Assembly (NCBI GenBank): GCA_903642215.1
Contig: CAHJWG010000001.1
Span: forward strand, 1-64,000
Origin: Sphingobacteriaceae bacterium
GTDB taxonomy: Bacteria > Bacteroidota > Bacteroidia > Sphingobacteriales > Sphingobacteriaceae
Reading direction: 5' to 3'
DNA length: 64,000 nucleotides
The notes under the pieces are model-generated. The model was not told the DNA's origin. It made no database searches and saw nothing but the letters and a program-made list of their open reading frames with translations. Within the stretch, counting starts at the first letter, position 1, and each line of letters opens with the position of its first letter. The translations under genes and the position numbers were made by a program. Below are positions 1 to 8,815 of this stretch, piece by piece.

Positions 1-189
1 TTGATTTCACAACCAATAAACTCAGCTACCACGCTGCTTGATTTAACCCATCATACTTTTAAGAACACAACCAAAAAAAGTAACAAAAAAATGATGGAGA
101 CTAAATTACGATGGTAAATATTTCTAATCAGAATTTTGCGTTGATAGCCGGTTTCAACTATTATGCCTAACCATTTTTTAACTGAAAAT

Positions 190-1140
190 TCAATGCCCGC
201 CGCCTAAAATCATCTTCCGCGCATGGAAAACTGCCGGCAAAATTGCCTGTAAACTTTCGCGTGCACCGCTGGCGCTTCCGGGCAAGGTAACCACCAAAGT
301 ATTTCCGATAGTTCCGGCAACGCCGCGGCTCATCATGGCTAAAGGTGTGCGCTGCTGACCAAAAACGCGCATCGCTTCGGCAATTCCGTCGGCTTTGTGT
401 TCCAGCAATTCTTCTACAGCTGCAACGGTATTGTCGCGCGGACCTAAACCTGTGCCGCCGGTTGTAAAAATGAAAGGAATATCTTCTCTCACCCATTCTA
501 AAATTTGCTGCTGGATTTGCTGTTTATCATCCGGCAAAATCTCAAAATGTGTTACTTCAGCATTAAAACTTTCCAGCATTTCCTTGATGATTTTTCCGCT
601 TTGGTCTTGCCGCGTTCCGGCAGCGGTAGAATCAGAACAAACCAAAACGGCACAAACAGAAATAGCTGAGTACAGCAATTGGCGGTCGCTTTTGCCGCCG
701 CGTTTTTCCAGTAATTTAATGTGGCCGATTTCCAGCTGCTTATCAACCGGTTTCAGCATATCGTAAATTTCCAATGCAGCAACAGAAACGGCTGTCAGCA
801 TTTCCATTTCGATTCCGGTGCGGCCAATAGATTTTGCTTCACCCAAAATCAAAATTCCGGTTCTGCTGAAAGCTGCTTCCTCTACAAATTCAGCGTGCTT
901 TTCCCGGTCCAAATAATCAAATTTGATACTCATCCCATCGATGGCAACGGGATGGCAATGCGGCAATAATTGCGGCGTTAATTTGGCACCCAAAAAGCCG
1001 GCAGCTTGTGCAACATCAAACAAATTTCCCTTCGGAAGCTGGTTATTTTTAATTAATTCTATGGTTGCTTCAGTACAAAAAATTACGCTGACTGCCCGTG
1101 CCGTACGAAGCGTAATTTGTTTATGGGTAACGTTTTGCAT
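190..1140 (-). CDS. moaCB: Bifunctional molybdenum cofactor protein MoaC-MoaB
   Basis: This 316-residue protein fuses two molybdopterin-pathway enzymes. Residues 1 to about 150 are MoaC, which with MoaA makes cyclic pyranopterin monophosphate from GTP: the LLPHCHP motif, the EMEMLTAVSVAALEIYDM helix and the C-terminal EKRGGKSD segment are visible. The rest is MoaB/MogA-like, the adenylyl-transfer type domain, with TTGGTGLGPRDNT and a C-terminal LPGSASGARE motif. Such MoaCB fusions are known in other bacteria. It is the last gene of a minus-strand set after the MoeB-like and MOSC genes, 27 bases from the latter. The start is the ATG at 1138-1140, and a copy of the dispersed TACTGTTTTTA motif touches it. 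The product assignment is firm; activity of both halves is inferred from conserved motifs. Confidence 0.93.
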   Translation of the reverse strand: MQNVTHKQITLRTARAVSVIFCTEATIELIKNNQLPKGNLFDVAQAAGFLGAKLTPQLLPHCHPVAIDGMSIKFDYLDREKHAEFVEEAAFSRTGILILGEAKSIGRTGIEMEMLTAVSVAALEIYDMLKPVDKQLEIGHIKLLEKRGGKSDRQLLYSAISVCAVLVCSDSTAAGTRQDQSGKIIKEMLESFNAEVTHFEILPDDKQQIQQQILEWVREDIPFIFTTGGTGLGPRDNTVAAVEELLEHKADGIAEAMRVFGQQRTPLAMMSRGVAGTIGNTLVVTLPGSASGARESLQAILPAVFHARKMILGGGH

Positions 1141-1167
1141 ACTGTTTTTATCAGCTTAAAATCTGAT

Positions 1168-1992
1168 TCAGGAAATGAATTTTTCCGGTTTTAATTCTTT
1201 AATCACCAACTCATCGCCGATGCTGATACTGCCTTCGCCGTCGTGAACCAGGTTTTGGCCGAAGTAAACTTTATTATTTTTTTTACGATAAGTTGCAAGT
1301 GTTTTTAACGGCTCTTTTCCGGAAATCCCACTTTCCTGATTGATATTAACAACCGGGCAACGGGCACAAGGTTTTACGCCGTAAAAGTTAAGATCGCCGA
1401 TTTTAAATTGCGCCATCCGGTCTTCCTGGAACGCTTCGCCGCCGGTAAAAACAAGATTCGGCCTGAAACGATCCATCAAAACCGGCTCTTTTAATCGGTT
1501 ATTCAATTCTTGTAAAGAAGCTTCTCCAATCAGCAAAAACGAAAAAGCATCAGCAAAAGAAGTAATCTGATTTGGTGCTGCATATCGCTGGTCTACTGTT
1601 CTTCTGGTATTCTTCGGCATGTAAACTAAGCGACATTTTACTTGCAGTATTTTGCTGAACCATTTATCAATTTCAATATCCACAAATTCGGCCAGGCATT
1701 GATCATCCCAAATGGTACAAACAGCTTCCTCATTGGCATCAAACAAAAACGGAACCGCGACGAATTCTTCCGGCTGCTTTTTATGCATCACCAGCAAACC
1801 GTTTGGCGTAAGTTCTACATAAAGCAAAGCCATTTCCGGAATTTCGCGTTGCGACAAAAACCGGTTTTGTTCGTCAACCAGCATCCAGCGGCGGTCGTGT
1901 TCCAAACCGCGGCTTGTAACCTGCGCTTTGTTTAACGAAATACCGCCGAGGGATTTGATGGGATAAATAAAAAGCCCACTAATTTTTAACAT
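1168..1992 (-). CDS. MOSC domain protein with N-terminal beta-barrel (YcbX/mARC-like)
   Basis: A 274-residue protein with the MOSC N-terminal barrel (IYPIKSLGGISL near the start, then GLEHDRRWMLVDE) followed by the MOSC domain (MDRFRPNLVFTGGEAF). The KPCARCPV segment carries the cysteine that binds the molybdenum cofactor in this family. Family members reduce N-hydroxylated compounds or transfer sulfur, usually with a separate electron-transfer partner; this copy has no C-terminal ferredoxin domain, so it needs a partner. It sits between the MoeB-like and moaCB genes on the same strand with 21 and 27 base gaps, which fits a cofactor user co-expressed with cofactor synthesis. The substrate cannot be told from sequence. 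Confidence 0.9.
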   Translation of the reverse strand: MLKISGLFIYPIKSLGGISLNKAQVTSRGLEHDRRWMLVDEQNRFLSQREIPEMALLYVELTPNGLLVMHKKQPEEFVAVPFLFDANEEAVCTIWDDQCLAEFVDIEIDKWFSKILQVKCRLVYMPKNTRRTVDQRYAAPNQITSFADAFSFLLIGEASLQELNNRLKEPVLMDRFRPNLVFTGGEAFQEDRMAQFKIGDLNFYGVKPCARCPVVNINQESGISGKEPLKTLATYRKKNNKVYFGQNLVHDGEGSISIGDELVIKELKPEKFIS

Positions 1993-2013
1993 GGAATAAA
2001 GGTATAAGCAATT

Positions 2014-3102
2014 TTAGTTTTTGGGCTGATTTTGCGCAAATAACGACAGCTGATTTTTATAACCCGATAAGCCGCCCTGCAAACTAAACGAATTTGAGAA
2101 ACCTGCCTGACGAAAAAATTCGGCTGCCTGATGGCTACGGATGCCTTGCTGGCAATAAAAAATAAAAGTATCATCGGGAGAAAAAGTATCCAACGGAAAC
2201 CTGGAAATTTTTGATAAAGGAATGTTGAGGCCGCCGATGTTGAAATCTTCGTGGTCGTCATCGTTACGAACATCAATCAATTGAAAGTTTTTATGTTGAA
2301 AATTGTCCTGAAAATCTTTTGGGGCGATGGCAACCGGCAATTCTTTTTTGCTGAAACGATTAATGCTGATGGTTCTGGAATCCGGATTTTCCTGATAAGA
2401 TAAACGTGTATTTTTCCCTTCTAAAACAGCAACATAAATTAATTTGCCGGTAAAAACAGTATCAGATTTCAGGATGATTTTGATAACTTCTCCGGCCATC
2501 ATCGTTCCGATAATTCCGGTTGTAATATTATACGCTCCAATTTCGGCGCAACTTTGGATTGTATTTTCCGGCGGCGGTTCCGGAAATAAACAACGTAACG
2601 TTGGCGAATTTTGGTAGTTAAAAACAGCAACTTGTCCTTCCGTTTTGTAAATGGCACCGTAAACCAAAGGCTTGTTTAAAAAAACGCAAGCATCATTTAT
2701 TAAATAACGGACTAAAAAATTGTCGGTGCCGTCCACAATCATATCGTAATCCCGGATCAGTTGGAGCACATTGGTTTCATCAACCAAAAAATCATGTTCC
2801 TTAACTTGGACTTGTGGATTATGTGCCAGCAAACTTTGCGATGCTGTTTTTACCTTGCTTTTTCCGGCATCGTTAAAATTGTATAAAGTTTGGCGATGTA
2901 AGTTGGATAAACTCACTGTATCAAAATCTGCAATACCGATGGTGCCAACGCCGCAAGTTGCCAGCTGCAACAAACAAGGGCAGCCTAAACCGCCGGCACC
3001 AATTACCAGCACTTTGGCTTCGCTTATTTTTTGCTGGCCTGTTAAACCAATAAAATCTAACTGCTGGTGACTTTGATAATAACCTTGCATATCATGGATC
3101 AA
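2014..3102 (-). CDS. moeB: MoeB/ThiF-family adenylyltransferase with C-terminal rhodanese domain
   Basis: A 362-residue E1-like enzyme. The N-terminal two thirds have the nucleotide-binding VIGAGGLGCPCLLQLATCG loop, the NLHRQ arginine finger motif and VDGTDNFLVRYLIND, as in MoeB and ThiF. The C-terminal third is a rhodanese domain (IDVRNDDDHEDFNIGG; active-site FYCQQGIRS). This layout activates the C-terminal glycine of a sulfur carrier such as MoaD or ThiS by adenylation and then passes sulfur to it. Beside MOSC and moaCB the likely partner is MoaD, although a thiamine role cannot be excluded. The CxxC zinc motif of classical MoeB looks incomplete (a single Cys in TLRCLFPEPP). It is the first gene of the minus-strand set; a 197-base spacer separates it from the divergent lipoprotein gene. 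Confidence 0.9.
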   Translation of the reverse strand: MIHDMQGYYQSHQQLDFIGLTGQQKISEAKVLVIGAGGLGCPCLLQLATCGVGTIGIADFDTVSLSNLHRQTLYNFNDAGKSKVKTASQSLLAHNPQVQVKEHDFLVDETNVLQLIRDYDMIVDGTDNFLVRYLINDACVFLNKPLVYGAIYKTEGQVAVFNYQNSPTLRCLFPEPPPENTIQSCAEIGAYNITTGIIGTMMAGEVIKIILKSDTVFTGKLIYVAVLEGKNTRLSYQENPDSRTISINRFSKKELPVAIAPKDFQDNFQHKNFQLIDVRNDDDHEDFNIGGLNIPLSKISRFPLDTFSPDDTFIFYCQQGIRSHQAAEFFRQAGFSNSFSLQGGLSGYKNQLSLFAQNQPKN

Positions 3103-3299
3103 ATTAACAATACAAACGGCTTATACAACTAACAAGTATAATGATTTATGGTGTTAAACAACTGCCTAATCAAAAAACAGTAATTGTATTTATAATATCC
3201 AATTTAAAGCGTAAATAGACTAATTTTCAAAGCATTATACTTTTAAAATAAAACAAAATTTTTTATCATTGCCTCAAAAAATCACTAAACCTTACGACC

Positions 3300-4607
3300 A
3301 TGAAATTACATTTTCTACCTATCGGCTTTTTAGCCCTGGTTCTATCTATTACGGCATGTAAAAAAGATATAACTGTTCCCAATCCCGGCTCGCCGGTTGA
3401 TTTTTCGAGATATATAGCCGTTGGTAACTCCATTACTTCCGGTTATGCAGATGGCGGCTTGTATTTAGCCGGCCAGCAGGTGGCTTACCCAAATTTGTTA
3501 GCCGGGCAGTTAAAACTTGCAGGCGGCGGCGCATTTACTTCTCCTTTTTTTTCTACCGATCAGGCCAACGGTTCCGGTTATGTTAAATTATCCGGTTTTA
3601 ATCCCGACCAAACGCCGATTATAACGCCGGTAACTGACAAGCTGGCTATCCGCGGACAAACTACAATTACCGGCATCAACGTTACTTTGTACACCAAATA
3701 TACCGGCGATTTAAACAATTACGGTGTACCGGGAATTAAATTAGCCGATGTTACCAACCCGGCTTATGGCAATTACAACGGTTATTACGAACGCCTTTTA
3801 CCCGGAAATGCCGGAACAAATACAACCGCATACCTGGATTTCGTTACGGCAAAACCTTTCACTTTTTTTACCTGCTGGCTGGGCAATAATGATGTTTTAG
3901 GCTATGCAACTTCCAGCGGAACTTCATTAACAGACCCGTTAACAGACAAAACAACGTTTGCAACACTTTACAATACTACCGTTACAGCACTTACTAAAAC
4001 CGGTGCAAAAGGCGTGGTTTCTACCATCCCGGATGTTACTATTATTCCGTTTTTCCATTATATAACCGTACAAGCTTTAATTGCCGGCGCACAAAAAATT
4101 AATCCTGCTTTTACAACTTTGTACATCCAGGCGTTGGATGCAAGCGGCAATTATATTACACGCGCAGCAACAAATAATGATTTAATTATGCTGACTTTTA
4201 ACCCGGCGCAGTTAGGTACACTTGTAAACGGCGCGCCTTATTACGGCTTATCGCCTGCAAATCCGTTATTGAGTAAAGAAGTGCTTGACGTTAACGAAGC
4301 GGCAAAAGTGCAGGATTATGTTAACAGTTATAATACTGCTATCAAAGCGGTTGCAGCAGCTTATAATTTGCCTGTTTTTGATGCGTACACTTTGCTAAAC
4401 GCGCTAAAAACCGGTGTAACGCAAAATGGCGTAACTTTGAACGCTAATTTTATAACAGGCGGTTTCTTTTCTTTGGATGGCGTACATTTTACACCGCGCG
4501 GCAACGCTTATGTGGCCGATGAAATTATCAAAGTAATCAATGCTAAATATGGTTCCAATATTCCGGCACTCGATATTTCTGCTTACAATGCTGTTAAAGT
4601 GCAGTAG
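3300..4607 (+). CDS. SGNH/GDSL hydrolase-family lipoprotein
   Basis: A 435-residue secreted lipoprotein: hydrophobic signal, then SITAC lipobox near residue 20 followed by KKD. SGNH esterase blocks are all present: block I AVGNSITSGYADG with nucleophile Ser44, block III WLGNNDVLG, and block V SLDGVHFTPRG with Asp393 and His396. Such enzymes are acyl-ester hydrolases on the outer membrane or in the periplasm; the substrate is unknown. The protein is longer than minimal SGNH hydrolases, with an insertion between blocks I and III. It is monocistronic, followed by a strong hairpin terminator at about 4667-4697. Confidence 0.9.
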   Translation: MKLHFLPIGFLALVLSITACKKDITVPNPGSPVDFSRYIAVGNSITSGYADGGLYLAGQQVAYPNLLAGQLKLAGGGAFTSPFFSTDQANGSGYVKLSGFNPDQTPIITPVTDKLAIRGQTTITGINVTLYTKYTGDLNNYGVPGIKLADVTNPAYGNYNGYYERLLPGNAGTNTTAYLDFVTAKPFTFFTCWLGNNDVLGYATSSGTSLTDPLTDKTTFATLYNTTVTALTKTGAKGVVSTIPDVTIIPFFHYITVQALIAGAQKINPAFTTLYIQALDASGNYITRAATNNDLIMLTFNPAQLGTLVNGAPYYGLSPANPLLSKEVLDVNEAAKVQDYVNSYNTAIKAVAAAYNLPVFDAYTLLNALKTGVTQNGVTLNANFITGGFFSLDGVHFTPRGNAYVADEIIKVINAKYGSNIPALDISAYNAVKVQ

Positions 4608-4666
4608 GTTTGAGGTTTGAGAAAATCAAACATATACTGTTTTTATCGGTATAAATTCTTTTTATC

Positions 4667-4697
4667 AAAGCTGATATTTTAACTAATATCAGCTTTT
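4667..4697 (+). terminator. Hairpin terminator after the GDSL lipoprotein gene
   Basis: An inverted repeat, AAAGCTGATATT and AATATCAGCTTTT, is separated by six bases and followed by a T-rich run. It lies 60 bases after the stop codon of the GDSL gene, as expected of an intrinsic terminator. Confidence 0.7.
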
Positions 4698-4789
4698 GTA
4701 TTTTGATAAAATGTAGATATAGAAGTTGTTTAAATTTTTTATACCAAGAGATTAAAAATCAAAAAGGGTACAATTAAATTCTATCAATC

Positions 4790-5105
4790 GGGCGTTCGCC
4801 CTCCTTTCGTTCTTTTTGCTTGATCAAAAAGAACAAAAAAAATCAAGAACAGACGATCGCCTCCGGGCGTCTGTCCAGCCCTGCGCTCTTGGGCGCACAC
4901 TTTGCAGGCGGTCTTTACAATTAGATAAAACACGTTTTAAATTAATAACCACTACCTTTATTTAATAATCTTGCGCCTGTTTTTAAACGTTAAAAGAGTA
5001 TAAAACTTTAAGGTAGCCGCCCAGGTGCGTTGGGCTGCATTTCGCCCGGAGGCGATCCGAAATGCTTGACTTTTTGGTTCTTTTGTGCCAAGACAAAAGA
5101 ACTTA
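4790..5105. repeat. MITE-like long inverted repeat in a 689-base spacer
   Basis: The long spacer between the GDSL and S9 peptidase genes holds no credible gene. It contains two facing arms. GATCGCCTCCGGGCG at 4855-4869 is the exact complement of CGCCCGGAGGCGATC at 5043-5057, and the outer parts, a TTCTTTTTGCTTGATC stretch near 4808 and a CTTGACTTTTTGGTTC stretch near 5064, also correspond in inverted fashion. The arms are about 70 bases and the centre about 150. No transposase is present. This looks like a non-autonomous repeat element typical of Sphingobacteriaceae spacers; mobility is inference. Confidence 0.6.
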
Positions 5106-5163
5106 AAATCAAATATCAAACCTGAATAAAATTCTAAACAACTTCATATCCAACTAAAACCAA

Positions 5164-5206
5164 TGCTTCTTTTACCACCTATTTTTTAGGCTGATAAAAG
5201 AAGTAT
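5164..5206. repeat. Inverted pair of the dispersed TGCTTCTTTTA/TAAAAGAAGTA motif
   Basis: TGCTTCTTTTACC at 5164-5176 faces GATAAAAGAAGTAT at 5193-5206 across 16 bases, in the spacer upstream of the S9 peptidase gene. It belongs to the family described in the entry spanning 1140-47950. Confidence 0.65.
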
Positions 5207-5296
5207 TGAAATTTTTACAATCCAAGCTTCGATTTTTAGCAATACCGTTATCTTTTTAAAACTGAATTGAATAATTTTCGTCTCAAATTATTTTAG

Positions 5297-7795
5297 ATGA
5301 AAAAGTTATACCTTTCAATGCTTTTGCCTTTGCTTTATCTCCCGCTTAAAGCACAAACTACCGTTCCAAATCAAAGTTCAGCCAAAGGAAATTATTTGCT
5401 GGCGGCGCGTTTCTCTCCGAAGAAATTACAAAAAATGATTTTTTCTACTTCTGCAGATGCGCACTGGCTTAAAAATTCAGATCGTTTTTGGTACATGTTT
5501 GAAACCAGTTCCGGCAAAAAATGGTATCTGGTTGATCCTGCTGCGCGCAGTAAAAAGCTTTTATTTGATAACGCCAAAGTTGCCGCCGCCGTTACGTTAA
5601 TTGTGAAAGATCCTTTCGATGCACAACATTTACCCATCGAAAATTTAAAGTTTACCAAGGATGAAAAAAGTATCCAGTTTGATTTGAAAAGTTCTGTCGA
5701 TGTTTTAAAGAAAGAACGGAAAGATAAAAAAGCGGCCGATTCGCTGGAGAAAAAAACCTTTTACTTGCAATACAATTTACAAACCGGAAAAGTAATTGAA
5801 TTGGTTAATTACGAAAAAGTAAAACCAAAACCAATGTGGGCTTCGATTGCGCCCGATAGTTCGGCCATCATTTTTGCACGCAATTACAACTTGTATTATA
5901 TGGATAAAGCCAATTACAAAAAGGCTTTAAAAAATGAGGACGACAGTACAATTGTAGAACATCAGCTCACCAAAGATGGCGTAAAAGATTATGCTTACGG
6001 CGGCAGTTTTATGAATGAAACTAATGTTGATGAGGAAAAAAATAAAAAGAAACGCAAGCCAACACAAGTATTATGGTCGCCCGATGCCAAACATTTTGCC
6101 ATGATCAAATCTGATAACCGCAAGTTAAAAGATTTTTGGGTTGTTAACAGCGTAGCAGAACCGCGCCCAACTTTAGAGACTTACAAGTATCAGCTTCCGG
6201 GCGAAAAAGAAAATCCGATTAAGGAGATGCTGCTGTTTGATTTTGATGCCAAAACATCTAAAAAGTTAAATGTTGGCTTGTTTAAAGATCAGGAACTTTC
6301 GATGTGGCCTGCACCTGCTTTACAAAAAAACAGGGATGATGAATTTCGCCCGAACTTGTGGCTGGGCAACAACAGCAAATTTTACTTTTACAGAACCGGC
6401 CGTGATTTAAAAAAGATTGATGTTTGCAGTGTGGAAATCCAAACAGGCAAAGTTAATTTGCTGGTTCAGGAAAGGTTAAATACTTATATCGAAATTAATC
6501 GGCCGGGTTTAGTAAACGATGGCAAGGAATTAATTGAGTGGAGCGAGCGCGATGGCTGGGCACATTTTTACTTGTATGATGAAAACGGAAAGCTGAAAAA
6601 CCAAATCACTTCCGGCTCTTTCCATTGTGATGATATTGTAAATATCGATGCTAAAAATCGTATCTTGTACTTTACGGCTTCCGGCCGGGAAGCAAATGAA
6701 AACCCGTATTATTCGCATTTATACAGCATTCATTTCGATGGCAGCAATTTGCATTTGCTCGATGCCGGGAATTTTGATCATACTTCAAGTTTGAATGATG
6801 ATAACAAGTTTTTCGTTAATACTTTTTCACGTGTCAATACAATTCCGAAATCAACTTTGTATGATTACATGGGCCACAAGTTAATGGATTTGGAGACCGC
6901 AGATTTATCCAATTTAATGGCCGCGGGTTACAAGTTTCCGGAACCGATCAAACTAAAAGCCGATGACGGCATTACCGATTTATACGGCGTAATGTACAAA
7001 CCTTACGATTTTGATGCACAAAAGAAGTATCCGCTGATTGAATATGTTTATCCCGGCCCGCAAACGGAAGCGGTAAATACGGCTTTTAGCCGAAGTATGG
7101 ATGCACAGGAAAGGCTGGCGCAATTTGGCTTTGTGGTGATTACTATCGGCAACCGCGGCGGCAACCCGGAGCGTTCTAAATGGTATCACAATTATGGTTA
7201 CGGCAACCTGCGTGATTACGGTTTGGCCGATAAAAAAGCAGCAGCAGAGCAAATGGCCGATAAATATCCTTTTATCGATATCAACAAAGTTGGCATCACC
7301 GGACACTCCGGCGGTGGTTTTATGAGCACTGCGGCAATGCTGGTTTATCCTGACTTTTTTAAAGTTGCGGTATCAGAATCCGGTAATCATGATAACAGTA
7401 TTTACAACAGATGGTGGAGCGAAAAACACAATGGTTTAAAGGAAACCATCACCCCGAAAGGCGATACAACTTTCCAATATTCGATTGATAAAAACCAGGA
7501 TCTGGCCAAAAATTTAAAAGGGCATTTGCTGCTTTCTACCGGCGATATTGATAACAATGTAAGCCCATCCAACACCATTCGTTTGGTTAATGCTTTGATC
7601 AAGGCCAACAAAAGGTTTGATTATGTTTTACTGCCCGGCCAGCGCCATGCTTATGGAGATATGACGGAATATTTTTTCTGGCAAAAAGGAGATTACTTTT
7701 GCAAGTATCTTTTAGGTGATTTTTCTCAGCCGGTTGATATGATGGAAATGGACAGAGAAATAGAAATGAACGGTAAGAAACCGGTTACAAATTAA
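5297..7795 (+). CDS. S9 family (DPP IV-like) serine peptidase
   Basis: An 832-residue secreted peptidase. After a signal peptide (MKKLYLSMLLPLLYLPLKAQ) comes a long beta-propeller-type region, roughly residues 40-560. The alpha/beta hydrolase domain follows, with GHSGGGF (nucleophile Ser671), GDIDNNV (Asp752) and GQRHAYGD (His784) in the order expected of prolyl-oligopeptidase family S9. Bacteroidetes use such periplasmic enzymes to trim dipeptides from peptide N-termini. An Arg/Lys-rich insertion near residues 235-255 is not needed for the fold. The start is the first ATG after an A/T-rich leader. It stands alone between spacers. Exact cleavage preference is unknown. Confidence 0.93.
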   Translation: MKKLYLSMLLPLLYLPLKAQTTVPNQSSAKGNYLLAARFSPKKLQKMIFSTSADAHWLKNSDRFWYMFETSSGKKWYLVDPAARSKKLLFDNAKVAAAVTLIVKDPFDAQHLPIENLKFTKDEKSIQFDLKSSVDVLKKERKDKKAADSLEKKTFYLQYNLQTGKVIELVNYEKVKPKPMWASIAPDSSAIIFARNYNLYYMDKANYKKALKNEDDSTIVEHQLTKDGVKDYAYGGSFMNETNVDEEKNKKKRKPTQVLWSPDAKHFAMIKSDNRKLKDFWVVNSVAEPRPTLETYKYQLPGEKENPIKEMLLFDFDAKTSKKLNVGLFKDQELSMWPAPALQKNRDDEFRPNLWLGNNSKFYFYRTGRDLKKIDVCSVEIQTGKVNLLVQERLNTYIEINRPGLVNDGKELIEWSERDGWAHFYLYDENGKLKNQITSGSFHCDDIVNIDAKNRILYFTASGREANENPYYSHLYSIHFDGSNLHLLDAGNFDHTSSLNDDNKFFVNTFSRVNTIPKSTLYDYMGHKLMDLETADLSNLMAAGYKFPEPIKLKADDGITDLYGVMYKPYDFDAQKKYPLIEYVYPGPQTEAVNTAFSRSMDAQERLAQFGFVVITIGNRGGNPERSKWYHNYGYGNLRDYGLADKKAAAEQMADKYPFIDINKVGITGHSGGGFMSTAAMLVYPDFFKVAVSESGNHDNSIYNRWWSEKHNGLKETITPKGDTTFQYSIDKNQDLAKNLKGHLLLSTGDIDNNVSPSNTIRLVNALIKANKRFDYVLLPGQRHAYGDMTEYFFWQKGDYFCKYLLGDFSQPVDMMEMDREIEMNGKKPVTN

Positions 7796-8011
7796 TACTT
7801 GTAAAAGAAGTATCTGATTTGATGCCTTGTGCTTTTATTTAAAAAGACTGCCGGTTTATAATTATAATTTAAATGTGGAGCAGTATTAAAATTAATTCGC
7901 AATTTACAAGAACAATGTTTACAACATAACGTTCATCTATCAAACAATTTACGGGCTTTAATTAATTTAACTTTTTAATTGTTTATTAAACCACATCAGA
8001 TATATTTTTAC

Positions 8012-8512
8012 ATGGCAAACGTAACAGAAAAAGAAATCATTACTTATCTTAAAGAAAAGATAAAAACAATTCAGGCAGAAGCAAAAAAGTATGAAGATTT
8101 ATTAAATGCTTTCAGCGGAACTTCTAATCCTACAAAATCAGCAAAACAAACAAAAGATAATCTTTTGGATGCTGTGCTGGAACAAGCGGAAGATGTACCT
8201 GCCGCTACCAAACCGGGTAAAAAGAAAGCTGAAGCCAAACCTGCAAAAAGTAAATCTGCCACTAAAAATTTAGAAGTTCCTGCAGAATATACACCAGATT
8301 TATCCCTGAGTTCTAAAATTGCATTTGCATTAAATGAAATCGGAGAAGGTTTTGGGCAGGATATCGCAGCATCAATGGCACAATATGAACCACAAACAGA
8401 TGCAGATAAATTGTTTAAACAAATTGCAAGTGTGCTTTCTAACTTAAAAGCAAAAGGCTCTTTAACAACTATTAAAGAAGGCAGAAGAGATAAGTACATG
8501 CTGGCTAAGTAA
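8012..8512 (+). CDS. Hypothetical protein with coiled N-terminus and winged-helix-like C-terminus
   Basis: The start chosen is the ATG at 8012 (MANVTEKEI), because the upstream in-frame TTG at 7979 would add an unlikely hydrophobic leader. The 166-residue product has a helical N-terminus (residues 1-40), a Lys/Ala-rich linker near residues 60-90 and a conserved-looking C-terminal half that begins TPDLSLSSKIAFALNEIG. The end (LKAKGSLTTIKEGRRDKYML) has the feel of a winged-helix wing: a basic strand-turn-strand ending. A DNA-binding role is a guess. It stands alone and is followed by a strong terminator at 8583-8610. Confidence 0.75.
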   Translation: MANVTEKEIITYLKEKIKTIQAEAKKYEDLLNAFSGTSNPTKSAKQTKDNLLDAVLEQAEDVPAATKPGKKKAEAKPAKSKSATKNLEVPAEYTPDLSLSSKIAFALNEIGEGFGQDIAASMAQYEPQTDADKLFKQIASVLSNLKAKGSLTTIKEGRRDKYMLAK

Positions 8513-8582
8513 ACCACAATGCCATCAAATTATTGATACTTCTTTTATCAGTTAAAAAAAGTATCAACTTTAAATATACCGG

Positions 8583-8610
8583 AGCCGCGTTACTTAACGC
8601 GGCTTTTTTT
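8583..8610 (+). terminator. Perfect 10-bp stem intrinsic terminator
   Basis: AGCCGCGTTA and TAACGCGGCT are exact complements separated by CT and are followed by seven further T residues. The GC-rich stem stands out in the AT-rich spacer and ends the 8012-8512 gene. The 303-base spacer 8513-8815 otherwise holds only two copies of the dispersed motif. Confidence 0.9.
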
Positions 8611-8815
8611 GTAATTTAAAAATCTGATTATTATTGTAATTAAACCAACTACTTTTTGAAAAACAATATACAATTGTAATTTTTCATCATAATAAAATCT
8701 GAATCTCATTATTAAATTAATTTGCGATTGTTTAACTTAATAATTAAATTCAAACTAATTATTGGTAAAAGAAGCATTAGTAAACCAAATCGTTTGTATA
8801 ATTTATAACTCAATT

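Noticed and set aside
1..189. Left-edge sequence, possibly a riboswitch or gene end
   Set aside because: No conserved stem pattern or reading frame could be supported.
7979..8011. Upstream start for the 8012 gene at a TTG
   Set aside because: The added residues are hydrophobic and overlap spacer sequence; ATG at 8012 is better.
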